From Noviherbaspirillum humi (GTDB lineage: Bacteria > Pseudomonadota > Gammaproteobacteria > Burkholderiales > Burkholderiaceae_D), in the NCBI RefSeq assembly GCF_900188095.1, contig NZ_FZOT01000014.1, positions 92,321 to 156,320 of the forward strand: a stretch of DNA of 64,000 nt, in the 5' to 3' direction. The translations under genes were made by a program, and so were the position numbers. The notes below the pieces were generated by a model. The model had not been told where the DNA came from. It worked only from the letters and a program-made list of their open reading frames with translations, and searched no databases. This document shows, piece by piece, positions 26,672 to 39,526 of this stretch. The stretch's first letter is position 1. Every line of letters begins with the position of its first letter.

Positions 26672-27472
26672 CTACCGGGCCGGCTGCTGCATGAAGCCAC
26701 CTGCTTTTTCTATCAGCGCCTGCGGCTGGTCGCGATGCGGCGAATGCCCGCAGCGCGGCAGGACCAGCAGTTCGGCGCGCGGCAACCTTCGCTTGATGCC
26801 GCGTATCTGCTCCAGCGTGCCGTATTCGTCCTCCTCGCCCTGCACCGCAAGCACCGGGCAAGCTATCTTATCCAGTTCGCCCTCGATATTCCACTCCCGG
26901 AACGCCGGATCGAGCCAGATTTGGTTCCAGCCCCAGAAGGCGGAATCCGCGTCGGCGTGGTAGCGGCCCAGCTTCGCTCGCAAATCCGTGGCGAGAAAGG
27001 CCTCGCGCGCCTGCGCGATGCTGTCGACGGTCAGCTGCTCGACCAAGATGTGCGGCGCCACCGCCACCACGCCGCTGACCGATTGCGGAAAGGCGGCGGC
27101 GTGCAGCAGCGCGATGGACGCGCCGTCGCTGTGGCCGAACAGCCAGGGCCGCTGCACGCCCATGGCCTCGAAGAAAGCCGGCAAGACCTCGCGCGCCTGC
27201 GCGTGCATGAAGCCGACCGGCCATCGCTCCTCCGCCGGCCGCGGGGTCGATCGTCCGTAGCCGTAGCGAGAGAAGACGAGGCCGGCGAAGCCGTGCTCGC
27301 GGCAGAAGCGCTCCGGAAAATCCTTCCACATGGAAACCGAGCCGAGCCCCTCGTGCAGGAACACCACCGTCGGGAAGCGGGATTCGCGCTCGCCTACCCA
27401 CTGGTATTCGAGCCGGATCGGCCGGCCGCGCCAGTCGATCTCGACGAAGCGGACGGTTTCCTCGCCCGCCAT
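26672..27472 (-). CDS. Alpha/beta hydrolase of the benzoate operon
   Basis: 266 residues: oxyanion region VVFLHEGLGSVSMW, nucleophile S115 in GHSDGA, likely acid in QGEEDEYG and catalytic His in RCGHSPHRD. Cytoplasmic (no signal). Its start shares one base with the stop of the benzoate-CoA ligase gene. Similar hydrolases recur in box clusters; the role is unproven, perhaps thioester or lactone hydrolysis as a safety valve. Confidence 0.82.
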   Translation of the reverse strand: MAGEETVRFVEIDWRGRPIRLEYQWVGERESRFPTVVFLHEGLGSVSMWKDFPERFCREHGFAGLVFSRYGYGRSTPRPAEERWPVGFMHAQAREVLPAFFEAMGVQRPWLFGHSDGASIALLHAAAFPQSVSGVVAVAPHILVEQLTVDSIAQAREAFLATDLRAKLGRYHADADSAFWGWNQIWLDPAFREWNIEGELDKIACPVLAVQGEEDEYGTLEQIRGIKRRLPRAELLVLPRCGHSPHRDQPQALIEKAGGFMQQPAR

Positions 27473-29043
27473 CAGAATTGCGTCTCCAGGGCGCGCAGCT
27501 TGAAGCGCTGGATCTTGCCGGTGGCGGTCTTCGGCAGTTCATCGACGAACACGATGTCGCGCGGATACTTGTGCGGCGTGAGCCGGCCCTTGACGAAGGC
27601 CTTCAGCTCGCCCTGCAGGGCGTCGGCATCGACGCGGCTTTCCTTCAGCACCACGTAGGCGATGGTCTTGATCAGGCCGGTCTGGTCGGCGCGGCCGACG
27701 ACGGCGCATTCCAGCACCTGCGGATGCTCGATCAGGGCCGACTCCACCTCGATCGGTGACACATACTGGCCGCTGACCTTGATCATGTCGTCGCTGCGGC
27801 CGGCGTAGGTGTAGTAGCCGTCGGCGTCCATCACGTACTTGTCGCCGCTCTTGAGCCAGTCGCCCTGGAAGGTGGCGCGGGTCTTCTCGCGGTTGTTCCA
27901 GTACAGCCAGGCGGCGCTCGGCCCCTTGATGTAGAGGTCGCCGATCTCGCCGGCGCCGACCGGCCGGCCGCCATCGTCGCGCAGCTCGATCTCGTAGCCC
28001 GGTACCGGCCGGCCGGTGCTGCCGTAGCGCACTTCGCCCAGGCGGTTGGAGAGGAAGATGTGCAGCATCTCGGTGGAGCCGAGGCCGTCCAGGATGTGGC
28101 AGCCGAAATGGGCGGTGAAACGCTCGCCCACCTCGCGCGGCAGGGCTTCGCCGGCGGAGGCGCAGACGCGCAGCGCCACCTGGTCGCGCGGCGGCAGCTC
28201 GGGCGAGGCCAGCATGGCCACGTACAGGGTCGGCACGCCGTAGAACACCGTGGGCTGGTGCCGCGTCAGGCGGGCGAACACCGCCGGCGGCGTCGGCCGC
28301 TCCGCCATCAGCACCACGGTGGCGCCCACCGACAGCGGGAAGGTCAGGCCGTTGCCGAGGCCATAGGCGAAGAACAGCTTGGCGGCGGAAAACGCGATGT
28401 CGTCCTCGCGGATGCCGAGGATGGGCTTGCCGTAGAGCTCGGCGGTCCAGTAGAGGTTGGCGTGGGTGTGCACCGTGCCCTTGGGGCGGCCGGTGGAGCC
28501 GGACGAATAGAGCCAGAAGGCGAAGGCGTCGCCATGGGTATCGGCGCTGGTGGCCAGCGGCTCGCTTTCCAGCAGGCTGTCGAAGGTGAGGGTGTCGGCC
28601 TGGGAATCGGCGCCGGCGCCGGAGACGATCACCAGCGGCTGCGCTTCAGACTGCGCCAGCGCCTCGCTGACGCAGGCCAGCACCGGCATCGATACCAGCA
28701 CCGCCTTGGCGCCGCTGTGCTCCAGCATGTAGGCATAGTCGGCGGCGGGCAGCAAGGTGTTCACCGGCACCGGCACCACGCCGGCGTACAGGGCGCCAAG
28801 GAAGGCGACCGGAAAATCCACCGTGTCCTGCATCACCATCAGCACCCGGTTCTCCGGCTGCAAGCCTTGCGCCAGCAGCCCGGCGGCGATGCGGCGCACG
28901 CGCTGCGCCAGCTCGCCGTAGGTCAGGCTGCCCTGGTCGTCGATGAAGGCGGTCTTGCCGGCGCGGCCGGCGTTGAGGTCGAGAAGGTGGCGGGCGAAGT
29001 TGAAGCGTTCGGGCAGCGCGCCGGCTGCTGGCTGTGGGCTCAT
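27472..29043 (-). CDS. bclA: Benzoate-CoA ligase
   Basis: 523 residues, ANL superfamily. ATP + benzoate + CoA gives benzoyl-CoA, the entry step of the box pathway. Phosphate loop YSSGSTGRPKGT (about 179-190), LDGLGSTEMLHIF, YAGRSDDMIKVSG hinge, and the C-terminal lysine of TATGKIQRF (about 510). Length and motifs match the BclA/BadA group. Located in a unit with a transporter and divergent from boxR-boxCBA, which supports benzoate over other acids. Confidence 0.92.
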   Translation of the reverse strand: MSPQPAAGALPERFNFARHLLDLNAGRAGKTAFIDDQGSLTYGELAQRVRRIAAGLLAQGLQPENRVLMVMQDTVDFPVAFLGALYAGVVPVPVNTLLPAADYAYMLEHSGAKAVLVSMPVLACVSEALAQSEAQPLVIVSGAGADSQADTLTFDSLLESEPLATSADTHGDAFAFWLYSSGSTGRPKGTVHTHANLYWTAELYGKPILGIREDDIAFSAAKLFFAYGLGNGLTFPLSVGATVVLMAERPTPPAVFARLTRHQPTVFYGVPTLYVAMLASPELPPRDQVALRVCASAGEALPREVGERFTAHFGCHILDGLGSTEMLHIFLSNRLGEVRYGSTGRPVPGYEIELRDDGGRPVGAGEIGDLYIKGPSAAWLYWNNREKTRATFQGDWLKSGDKYVMDADGYYTYAGRSDDMIKVSGQYVSPIEVESALIEHPQVLECAVVGRADQTGLIKTIAYVVLKESRVDADALQGELKAFVKGRLTPHKYPRDIVFVDELPKTATGKIQRFKLRALETQF

Positions 29044-29100
29044 GGTTGTCTCCTGCGGTTCTGCTTCCGGCTCTCGCGCGGCCGGTACGGGGTGAGAGGG

Positions 29101-29577
29101 TCAGTTCGCGCCGGCTGGGGTGAACTGGATGGCGCCTTGGGGCAGCAGATATAGCACCAGCGCCCGGCCCTGGGTCACGGTCGGGTGATGCGCGCTTCCC
29201 GGACCGTAGACGCACCAGCCGGCGGGGCGGGAATCGAAGGCCGCATCCTTGGTGAGGGGCATGATCATGTCGATCTCGCCGTTGGGATGGGCATGGTGCG
29301 GGCCGATGACGTTGTCCATGTCCACCACGTCCACGCTGAAGCCATGGGTGGCGTCGCTCGCCTTCAGCACCCGGCCGTAGCGGATGCCGGCGGCCTCGCG
29401 GTTGCACATCCAGCCTTCCTCCGTTCCCTTGATGCAGGCGTTGAAGATGGCCTCGTAGAGCGGCGAGCCCGGGCCGAATTCATCGTTCAGCCGGGCCTCG
29501 AGATTGGCGTCGAGCGGCTCGCCGTTGATCTTTTCCGTCAGTTCGGCGATCAATTCCTGAAACCCCGTGACATCCAT
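29101..29577 (-). CDS. DUF4863 family protein of the box cluster
   Basis: 158 residues, likely cupin-like beta fold: GPHHAHPNGEIDMIMP supplies His and Glu metal-ligand candidates. DUF4863 includes p-hydroxylaminobenzoate lyase and is often found beside box genes, where its function is not settled. First gene of the minus-strand unit, 57 bp before the ligase. ATG 29577 has GGAGG upstream. Confidence 0.8.
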   Translation of the reverse strand: MDVTGFQELIAELTEKINGEPLDANLEARLNDEFGPGSPLYEAIFNACIKGTEEGWMCNREAAGIRYGRVLKASDATHGFSVDVVDMDNVIGPHHAHPNGEIDMIMPLTKDAAFDSRPAGWCVYGPGSAHHPTVTQGRALVLYLLPQGAIQFTPAGAN

Positions 29578-29648
29578 GCGGTTGCCTCCTCGATTGGAAT
29601 CTTGTTAGAGTGTCCGGCAAGTTCCGAACTATAGTGCTTTCGGGCCGA

Positions 29649-29677
29649 GTTTAAATGTATTATCTTGCATATGTCAA
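29649..29677 (-). promoter_or_regulatory. Possible promoter of the benzoate activation/uptake operon
   Basis: Reading the minus strand: TTGACA, 17 bases, TTAAAC, about 70 bases before the DUF4863 start. The spacer contains ATGCAAG, sharing the TGCA core of the palindrome before boxC. Confidence 0.4.
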
Positions 29678-29749
29678 TCCAAAGCAGGAAACTATATTTC
29701 ATTCCTTTGGGCGGCTCGCCGAACGACTCATTCTTCAACCACCGGCCTC

Positions 29750-30664
29750 ATGATCTCCATTCCCACTAGTGCCCAGCCTGCCGAGAACGACGACGGCAAG
29801 GACCCCTTCCTGATCGCCCTCGGCGAGCGCATCAAGGTGCTGCGTTCGCGGCGCGGCATGACGCGCAAGAACCTGGCGCGGCTGGCGGATGTTTCCGAAC
29901 GCCATGTGGCCAACGTGGAAACCGGCGTCGGCAATCCCTCCATCCAGTTCCTGCGCCAGCTGGCCTCGGTGCTCAACTGCACCCTGGCGGAAATGGTGGG
30001 CGACGAGACCGCCATGTCGCCGGAATGGTTGATGATCCGGGAGATCCTGCGCGGCCGCTCGGAGGCCGACCTGGCAGAGGCGCGCGCCGCGCTGGCCGGC
30101 ATGTTCGGCGCGCCGGCGAGCGAGCTGGCGCGGCGCCAGCGGGTGGCCCTGATCGGCCTGCGCGGCGCCGGCAAATCCACGCTCGGCCGCATGCTGGCCG
30201 ACAACTGGGGGCTGCCCTTCATCGAGCTGAGCCGCCACATCGAATCCCTGGCCGGCTGCAGCGTGGCGGAAATCCATGCGCTGTACGGACCCAGCGCCTA
30301 CCGCCGCCATGAATACCGGGCGCTGGAAGACGTGGTGATGCGCTATCCGAGGGCGGTGATCGCCACGCCCGGCGGCATCGTGTCCGACCCGGCCACCTTC
30401 AGCCTGCTGCTGTCGCACTGCTATACCGTGTGGCTGAAGGCCTCGCCGGAAGACCACATGGGACGGGTGCTGGCGCAGGGCGATACCCGGCCGATGTCGA
30501 ACAACCGCGAGGCGATGCAGGACTTGAAGCAGATCCTGGAGAGCCGCGCCCAGTTCTACGCCAAGGCCGACATGACTTTCGACACCAGCGACATGACCAT
30601 GGAGGCCGCCTTCTTCGGCTTGCTGGAGGAGCTCGGCACCGAACTGCAGTACGCGCCGCATTAA
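29750..30664 (+). CDS. boxR: Transcriptional regulator BoxR/BzdR type (HTH plus shikimate-kinase-like domain)
   Basis: 304 residues. An XRE-type HTH fills about residues 20-80 (LGERIKVLRSRRGMTRKNLARLADVS), then a linker and a shikimate-kinase-like domain from about 130 with P-loop LIGLRGAGKSTLG. In Azoarcus, BzdR/BoxR repress benzoate genes and the kinase-like domain senses benzoyl-CoA. Divergent from the ligase-transporter unit and directly upstream of boxC, so it probably controls both. No good ribosome site before the ATG. Confidence 0.93.
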   Translation: MISIPTSAQPAENDDGKDPFLIALGERIKVLRSRRGMTRKNLARLADVSERHVANVETGVGNPSIQFLRQLASVLNCTLAEMVGDETAMSPEWLMIREILRGRSEADLAEARAALAGMFGAPASELARRQRVALIGLRGAGKSTLGRMLADNWGLPFIELSRHIESLAGCSVAEIHALYGPSAYRRHEYRALEDVVMRYPRAVIATPGGIVSDPATFSLLLSHCYTVWLKASPEDHMGRVLAQGDTRPMSNNREAMQDLKQILESRAQFYAKADMTFDTSDMTMEAAFFGLLEELGTELQYAPH

Positions 30665-30682
30665 CCCACTGCAAGAGCATGA

Positions 30683-30709
30683 AATAAAGTGCATGCGCTG
30701 CACTTTATT
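30683..30709. promoter_or_regulatory. Probable BoxR operator
   Basis: A perfect palindrome with 11-bp arms AATAAAGTGCA / TGCACTTTATT around TGCGC, ending two bases before the -35 box of the boxC promoter. TGCA is the core of known BzdR sites. A second short palindrome, ATATTGTGCAATAT (30724-30737), overlaps the -10 box. Confidence 0.7.
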
Positions 30710-30711
30710 GC

Positions 30712-30740
30712 TTGACTCCTCAGATATTGTGCAATATAGT
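30712..30740 (+). promoter_or_regulatory. Sigma-70 promoter of boxCBA
   Basis: TTGACT (30712-30717), a 17-bp spacer and TATAGT (30735-30740), 43 bases before the boxC start. It is flanked and overlapped by palindromes, as expected for a repressed promoter. Confidence 0.75.
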
Positions 30741-30783
30741 GCGTCTGACTATAGGCCTTTCGGCACACCATTCTGGAGGAGCG

Positions 30784-32442
<1,659 letters not shown>

Positions 32443-32507
32443 AGAACATTCATTCAGCATAGTCAGCAGTCGTTCGCCAGACGAACCCTTTTGCAAAGGA
32501 AAAGACC

Positions 32508-33941
<1,434 letters not shown>

Positions 33942-34022
33942 TTCAGCCCAGCGAAGATCGAGTCCGTAACACCGTATCAACCAGGGACCCGCGGCTAGCG
34001 GGTTCCGCAATTTCTGGCCGAC

Positions 34023-35267
34023 ATGAACGCTCCCGAACACGTCGTACTGATCCGTCAGCACCTGATCGATCCGGAAGTCTGCATTCGCTGCAACACCTGC
34101 GAAGAGACTTGCCCGATCGACGCCATCACGCACGACAGCCGCAACTACGTCGTCAATCCGGACATCTGCAACGCCTGCGGCGCCTGCATCTCGCCGTGCC
34201 CCACCGGCTCCATCGACCACTGGCGCACGGTGCCGAAGCAGGCCGCCTACTCGCTGGAAGAACAGTTGAGCTGGGACGAACTGCCGGCGCAGCAGGACTT
34301 GCCGAGCGAAGCGTCGATGAGCGCGCCGGCCGACGATCCGGCGATGGAAATGGCGGAGACCCTGCAGGAAAACGCCGCCACCACCGCATCGTCGCCGATG
34401 CCGCCGTGGTCGGCGGCCCATCCCTACGTCAATCTCTACGGCCTGAAGAGCCCGGTGACGGCGACGGTGGCCGGTAATTTCCGCCTCACTGCCGACGATG
34501 CCGAGAGCGACATCCGCCACCTCGTGCTCGACTTCGGCACCCAGGTGTTCCCCGTGCTGGAAGGCCAGTCGATCGGCATCATCCCGCCCGGCGTGGACGA
34601 GAACGGCAAGCCGCACTACCTGCGCATGTACTCGGTGGCCAGTCCGCGCACCGGCGAGCGCGAAGGATACAACAACCTCTCGCTGACGGTGAAGCGGGTT
34701 GTGCAGGACCATGAGGGCAAGCCGGCGCTGGGCGTCTGCTCGAATTACCTGTGCGACCTGAAGAAGGGCGACACGGTGCAGGTCACCGGCCCCTTCGGCA
34801 GCAACTACCTGATGCCGAACCACAAGGGCGCCAACATCCTGATGATCTGCACCGGCACCGGCGCCGCGCCGATGCGCGCCATGACCGAGCATCGGCGCCG
34901 GCTGGCGGCGAAAGGCGAAAAGGAGGAAGGCAGGCTGATGCTGTTCTTCGGCGCCCGCAAGCCCGAGGAGCTGCCGTACTTCGGCCCGCTGCGCAAGCTG
35001 CCGCCGTCGCTGATCGATACCCATCTCGCCTTTTCGCGGGTGCCCGAGCAGCCGCGCGCCTACGTGCAGGACAAGATGCGACAGGCCGGCCAGGCGGTGG
35101 TGGAGCTGCTGCGCGGCGACACCTATGTCTATATCTGCGGCCTGAAGGGCATGGAAGCCGGCGTGATGGATGCGCTGCACGACGTCTGCCAGTCCGCCGG
35201 CATCGACTGGAAGGACCTGCATGGACGGATGGTGAAGCAAGGACGCTTCCACGTCGAGACCTACTGA
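34023..35267 (+). CDS. boxA: Benzoyl-CoA 2,3-epoxidase, reductase subunit BoxA
   Basis: 414 residues. Two ferredoxin [4Fe-4S] motifs at about residues 20-60 ([12 protein letters not shown] and [12 protein letters not shown]), an acidic linker, then a ferredoxin-NADP reductase module with FAD-binding [10 protein letters not shown] and NADP-binding [10 protein letters not shown]. Passes electrons from NADPH to BoxB. 81 bp after boxB; followed by a strong terminator. Confidence 0.96.
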   Translation: MNAPEHVVLIRQHLIDPEVCIRCNTCEETCPIDAITHDSRNYVVNPDICNACGACISPCPTGSIDHWRTVPKQAAYSLEEQLSWDELPAQQDLPSEASMSAPADDPAMEMAETLQENAATTASSPMPPWSAAHPYVNLYGLKSPVTATVAGNFRLTADDAESDIRHLVLDFGTQVFPVLEGQSIGIIPPGVDENGKPHYLRMYSVASPRTGEREGYNNLSLTVKRVVQDHEGKPALGVCSNYLCDLKKGDTVQVTGPFGSNYLMPNHKGANILMICTGTGAAPMRAMTEHRRRLAAKGEKEEGRLMLFFGARKPEELPYFGPLRKLPPSLIDTHLAFSRVPEQPRAYVQDKMRQAGQAVVELLRGDTYVYICGLKGMEAGVMDALHDVCQSAGIDWKDLHGRMVKQGRFHVETY

Positions 35268-35282
35268 CGCAACGCAATCGGC

Positions 35283-35309
35283 AAAGGGCCCTGCATGCAG
35301 GGCCCTTTT
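35283..35309 (+). terminator. Rho-independent terminator after boxA
   Basis: An 11-bp perfect stem (AAAGGGCCCTG / CAGGGCCCTTT) with loop CATG and a short T-run, 15 bases after the boxA stop. Symmetric, so it could act in both directions. Confidence 0.85.
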
Positions 35310-35368
35310 CATTTCCCTACACTGGCATTCACAACAAAAACTCACAACAAAAGCAGAGAGGAGCTTCC

Positions 35369-36175
35369 ATGCCGACATCCTTGCCCGTCAGCGGCAACAA
35401 CTTCCGCGTCGAGATCGACGACGAGGGCATCGCCCATGTGGTGTTCCAGCCCGCCGGCGGCACGCCGGTGACGGATGCCCGGGGCCATGGCGACCTGGCG
35501 GCGATCTGGCCGCAGCTCGCCGCCCATCCGCAGGTGAAGGTGATCCTGATCCGCAGCGAGGGCCGCGCCTTCTGCGCCGGCGGCGACCTGCAGATGGTGG
35601 AGGACATGCTGGATTCCGACGCCGCCCGCATGCGCGTCATGCGCGAGGGCCGCGACATCGTGCAGGGCATGATCGATTGCGACAAGCCGATCGTTTCCGC
35701 CATCAACGGCGCGGCGGTCGGCGCCGGCCTGGCGGCTGCCCTGCTGGCCGACATCTCGATCGCCGCCAGCAATGCCAGGCTGATCGACGGCCACACCAAG
35801 CTCGGCGTGGCCGCCGGCGACCATGCCGCCGTCATCTGGCCGCTGCTGTGCGGCATGGCCAAGACCAAGTACTACCTGCTGCTGTGCGAGACCATCACCG
35901 GGGAGGAAGCCGAGCGAATCGGCCTGGTGAGCCGGGTAGTGGCGCCGGAGCTTCTGCAGGAAGAGGCATTGTCGATCGCCCGGCGCCTCGCTGCTGGCAG
36001 CGCCCATGCGCTGGCCGGCACCAAGCGCGCCCTGAACCACTGGCTGCGCGCCGCCTGGCCGGCCTTCGAGGCGTCGCTGCTGTCGGAGATGGCCAACTTC
36101 AGCCAGCCGGATGCGCGCGAAGGCCTCGCCGCGGTGAAGGAAAAGCGGGCGCCGAACTTCGGAGGGGGCCAATGA
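35369..36175 (+). CDS. Enoyl-CoA hydratase/isomerase family protein
   Basis: 268 residues of the crotonase superfamily: [17 protein letters not shown] (first oxyanion-hole segment), [19 protein letters not shown] (second), then [18 protein letters not shown]. The start ATG 35369 has AGAGAGGAG upstream. It overlaps the MaoC gene by four bases (ATGA). It probably works on CoA thioesters made after ring opening (beta-oxidation-like steps), though exact substrate is unknown. Confidence 0.88.
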   Translation: MPTSLPVSGNNFRVEIDDEGIAHVVFQPAGGTPVTDARGHGDLAAIWPQLAAHPQVKVILIRSEGRAFCAGGDLQMVEDMLDSDAARMRVMREGRDIVQGMIDCDKPIVSAINGAAVGAGLAAALLADISIAASNARLIDGHTKLGVAAGDHAAVIWPLLCGMAKTKYYLLLCETITGEEAERIGLVSRVVAPELLQEEALSIARRLAAGSAHALAGTKRALNHWLRAAWPAFEASLLSEMANFSQPDAREGLAAVKEKRAPNFGGGQ

Positions 36176-36633
36176 AATTCGCCGAACTCACCGAAGGCCG
36201 CCGCATCACTCTCGGCCCCATCGCCACCGATGCGCAGGAGGTGGTGGACTTCGCCCGCAAGTACGACCCGCAATGGTTCCATACCGATCCCGAGAAAGCC
36301 GGCGCCGGGCCATGGGGCGGCCTGATCGCCAGCGGCTGGCAGACCTGCGGCATGGCAATGCGCCTGGTGTGCGACCATGTGCTGGCCGGTTCCGAATCCT
36401 TCGGCTCGCCCGGCCTGAACTACGTACGCTGGCCCAATCCGGTGCGGCCCGGCGACCAGCTGATGCTGGAGGTGACAGTGAAGGAAGCGCGGGTATCGAA
36501 GTCCAAGGCCGCGCTCGGCATCGTCCGCTGGCAATGGGTGCTGCGCAATCAGAACGGGAAGCAGGTGCTGGACCTGGAAGCCGTGAGTCTGTTCAACCTG
36601 GATGGGCAGGATAGGGCGCCCGGCGACGATTGA
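36172..36633 (+). CDS. MaoC-like (hotdog) hydratase
   Basis: 153 residues with the MaoC pattern: FARKYDPQWFHTDPEKAG (hydratase 2 motif region with catalytic Asp and His) and GGLIASGWQTCGMAMRL. R-specific enoyl-CoA hydratases have this layout. Overlaps the upstream enoyl-CoA hydratase by four bases, so the two are co-translated and presumably act in one pathway following boxCBA. Confidence 0.87.
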   Translation: MKFAELTEGRRITLGPIATDAQEVVDFARKYDPQWFHTDPEKAGAGPWGGLIASGWQTCGMAMRLVCDHVLAGSESFGSPGLNYVRWPNPVRPGDQLMLEVTVKEARVSKSKAALGIVRWQWVLRNQNGKQVLDLEAVSLFNLDGQDRAPGDD

Positions 36634-36808
36634 TTTTCGTCAATCAATGAAAATGGTTCGCTGCGACCGGGGCCGGAACTTGGTAGGCTCCCGGCTGCCT
36701 ATCCGGTTAGCGGCTGAAACGACACCGCCCCGGGACGTCATGTTCTGTGCATGGTCGAAGTAAAGGCCGCTCCGGCGCGGCAGGCAGGCCAGCAAAGCCG
36801 TTTCATCG

Positions 36809-39526
36809 ATGCATCCATCTCACTTCACATCCTCCCCTCCTGCGCCAGCGGAGAAATCCGGGGCGCGAACGCAGCGCGCCTTTCTGCCGCCGCTGTTTGC
36901 CGTCACCACCCTGCTGTTCTGCCTGCTGGCAACCTTCGGGCTGTGGTACAACGCCCGCGCTTCCGCCGACCGGGCCACGGCATTGGAATTCGAATCCCAG
37001 GTTCGCGAGATCAGCAACCAGATCGGCCAGCGCATGGGGACCTACGAACAGATCCTGCGCGGTGCGCGCGGCTTTCTGAACAGCATGCCCCGTGCCGGCC
37101 GCGAGCAGTTCCATGTCTATGTCGACAACCTTGACCTCGGCAGGCACTTTCCCGGCATCCAGGCCATCGGCGTCGCCGAAGTGGTGGCGCCTGGCGGGCT
37201 CGAAGCGCATAACGAAGCCATCCGCGCCGAGGGCTTTCCAAGCTACCGGCTGTGGCCGATCATGCCGCGCGAGCGCTATACCGCCATCACCCGGATCGAG
37301 CCCTTCAACCGCATGAACCAGCGCGCCTTCGGCTTCGACATGTTCAGCGAAGCGGTGCGCCGGACGGCGATGGAGCAGGCACGGGATTCCGGCGCCCCGG
37401 CCCTGTCCGGCAAGGTGATCCTGGTGCAGGAAGACCCCAACAGCAGCCAGCCGGGCGTGTTGATGTACCTGCCGCTGTATCGCGGCGGCGGCGTGCCCGC
37501 CAGCCTGGAACAAAGGCGCGAGGCGCTGCTGGGCTGGGTCTATGCGCCGTTTCGCATCAACGATTTTCTCGCCGGCCTCGGCGGCGAGCGCTCGGGCGAT
37601 CTGGCCATCAGCCTCTACGACGGCGACGTGGTTCAGGAGGAAAGCTGCCTGTATGGCTGCGGTGCCCAGGCACAACCGCATGTGCTGAGCGCCGTTCGCC
37701 ATCTCGTCATCGCCGACCGTCCGTGGACGCTCGACATGCGGTCCACGCCGGCCTTCGAAGCCCGCATGCGCAGCGACACGCCATGGCTCATCGGCGGCGG
37801 CGGCCTCGTCACCAGCCTGCTGCTGTCGGCGCTGGTATGGGCTTTGTCGAGCGGCCGCGGCCGAGCGGTGGCGCTGGCCACGCGCATGACGCAGGCGCTG
37901 CGCGCTTCGAACGAGAGGATCGCCGCCGAACAGCAGCGCATCCGCGTGATCCTGGAAAACTCCCATGATGCCTTCGTCGCCGTCGATGCCGAGGGCAAGG
38001 TTACCGACTGGAACCTGCAGGCGGAACGCACTTTCGGCTGGAGCGCCGCCGAGGCCATCGGCCGGCGCCTGGACGACTTGATCATCCCCGCCGACCAGCG
38101 CACGGTTTTTCAGGCTGGATTCGCCGGCGTGCCGGCGCAAGCCGCCGAGCCCGTCAGCAAGCGCCGCATCGAACTGACCGCCCAGGACCGCACCGGCAGG
38201 CAGGTGCCGGTGGAAATGGGCATTGCGGTGCTGCACGGCGAAAGCGGCGACCTGGCGAATGCCTTCATCCGCGACCTGTCCGAACTGCGCGAAACCGAAC
38301 GGCGGGAGGCGCAGCGGCAGCAGGCGCTGGAGGAAGCCCGCGCCCGCCTGCAGAGCGCGCAGCGCATGGAAGCGGTGGGCAAGCTGACCGGCGGCGTCGC
38401 CCATGACTTCAACAACGTGCTGCAGATCATCTCCGGCAACATCCAGCTGCTGATGCACGGCGTCGGCGAAGCGCATCGCGAGAAACGCCTGGCCAGCATG
38501 ATGGAGGCGGTGGAGCGCGGCGCCAGCCTGTCTTCCCGCCTGCTGGCCTTCGCCCGGCGCCAGCCTCTGCAGCCGCGGGCGGTGAACCTGCGCCGGCTGC
38601 TGGCCGACATGGACGAACTGCTGCAGCGCGCCGTCGGTGCGGAGATCGCGGTTGAGACGGTGCAGAGCGCCCGCGTGTGGAACGCCATGGTTGACCCGAG
38701 CCAGCTCGAAAACGTGATCCTCAACCTCGCCATCAATGCCCGCGACGCCATGCCCGAAGGACAAGGCTGCATCACCATTGAGGCCGGCAATGTCGAACTC
38801 GATGATGACTACGTGCGCAGCCTGCCCGATGTCAGCCCCGGCCAGTATGTGATGCTGGCCGTCTCCGATACCGGCAGCGGCATGCCGCGCGAAGTGCTGG
38901 AACATGCCTTCGAACCCTTCTTCACCACCAAGCCGGAAGGACAGGGCACCGGCCTCGGCCTGAGCATGGCGTACGGCTTCGTCAAGCAGAGCGGCGGTCA
39001 CATCCGCCTGTACAGCGAGGTCGGCCACGGCACCACGGTGCGCCTCTACCTGCCGCGCGCCTTCGAGCGCGAGGAGGCGCTGCCGCGCCCTCCCGCGGAC
39101 GATGCGATCGCCGGCGGCAGCGAATCCATCCTGGTGGTCGAGGACGATCCCCATGTGCAGGCCACGGTGGTGGCCACGCTGCGCGAACTGGGCTACCAGG
39201 TGCTGCAAGCCCATGACGGCGCTAGCGCGCTCGCCATGCTGCAGGCCGGTACCCGGGTCGACCTGATCTTCACCGACGTCGTGATGCCGGGGCCGGTGCG
39301 CAGCACGGAGATGGTGAGCGAGGCGCGGAAGCTCCTGCCGGAGGCCGGCGTGCTGTTCACCTCAGGTTATACGCAGAACGCCATCGTGCACGCCGGCCGG
39401 CTCGATCCGGGCGTGCACCTGTTGAGCAAGCCCTATCGGCGCGAACAGCTGGCAAGGAAGGTGCGGGAAGTATTGGATGCGCGGCCGGCGCGTATTCCAC
39501 GCCGGGACCAGGTCAGGACGTCCTGA
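36809..39526 (+). CDS. CHASE-PAS hybrid sensor histidine kinase with receiver domain
   Basis: 905 residues. Transmembrane helix about 27-48, periplasmic CHASE domain (about 70-270), second helix near 330-350, PAS domain from about 376 (ILENSHDAFVAVDAEGKV), HisKA with phospho-accepting H532 (TGGVAHDFNNVLQ), HATPase_c (SDTGSGMP, GTGLGLSMAYG) and a C-terminal receiver with D823 (LIFTDVVMPG). The receiver on the same chain suggests a phosphorelay or self-regulation. No separate response regulator gene is adjacent. The ligand is unknown. Confidence 0.92.
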   Translation: MHPSHFTSSPPAPAEKSGARTQRAFLPPLFAVTTLLFCLLATFGLWYNARASADRATALEFESQVREISNQIGQRMGTYEQILRGARGFLNSMPRAGREQFHVYVDNLDLGRHFPGIQAIGVAEVVAPGGLEAHNEAIRAEGFPSYRLWPIMPRERYTAITRIEPFNRMNQRAFGFDMFSEAVRRTAMEQARDSGAPALSGKVILVQEDPNSSQPGVLMYLPLYRGGGVPASLEQRREALLGWVYAPFRINDFLAGLGGERSGDLAISLYDGDVVQEESCLYGCGAQAQPHVLSAVRHLVIADRPWTLDMRSTPAFEARMRSDTPWLIGGGGLVTSLLLSALVWALSSGRGRAVALATRMTQALRASNERIAAEQQRIRVILENSHDAFVAVDAEGKVTDWNLQAERTFGWSAAEAIGRRLDDLIIPADQRTVFQAGFAGVPAQAAEPVSKRRIELTAQDRTGRQVPVEMGIAVLHGESGDLANAFIRDLSELRETERREAQRQQALEEARARLQSAQRMEAVGKLTGGVAHDFNNVLQIISGNIQLLMHGVGEAHREKRLASMMEAVERGASLSSRLLAFARRQPLQPRAVNLRRLLADMDELLQRAVGAEIAVETVQSARVWNAMVDPSQLENVILNLAINARDAMPEGQGCITIEAGNVELDDDYVRSLPDVSPGQYVMLAVSDTGSGMPREVLEHAFEPFFTTKPEGQGTGLGLSMAYGFVKQSGGHIRLYSEVGHGTTVRLYLPRAFEREEALPRPPADDAIAGGSESILVVEDDPHVQATVVATLRELGYQVLQAHDGASALAMLQAGTRVDLIFTDVVMPGPVRSTEMVSEARKLLPEAGVLFTSGYTQNAIVHAGRLDPGVHLLSKPYRREQLARKVREVLDARPARIPRRDQVRTS

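Noticed and set aside
34751..35368. Extension of the enoyl-CoA hydratase upstream
   Set aside because: Out-of-frame reading of boxA; a good ribosome site and family start lie at 35369.
36803..39214. An 803-codon minus-strand open frame
   Set aside because: Antisense to the hybrid histidine kinase; composition is low complexity and no motif is present.
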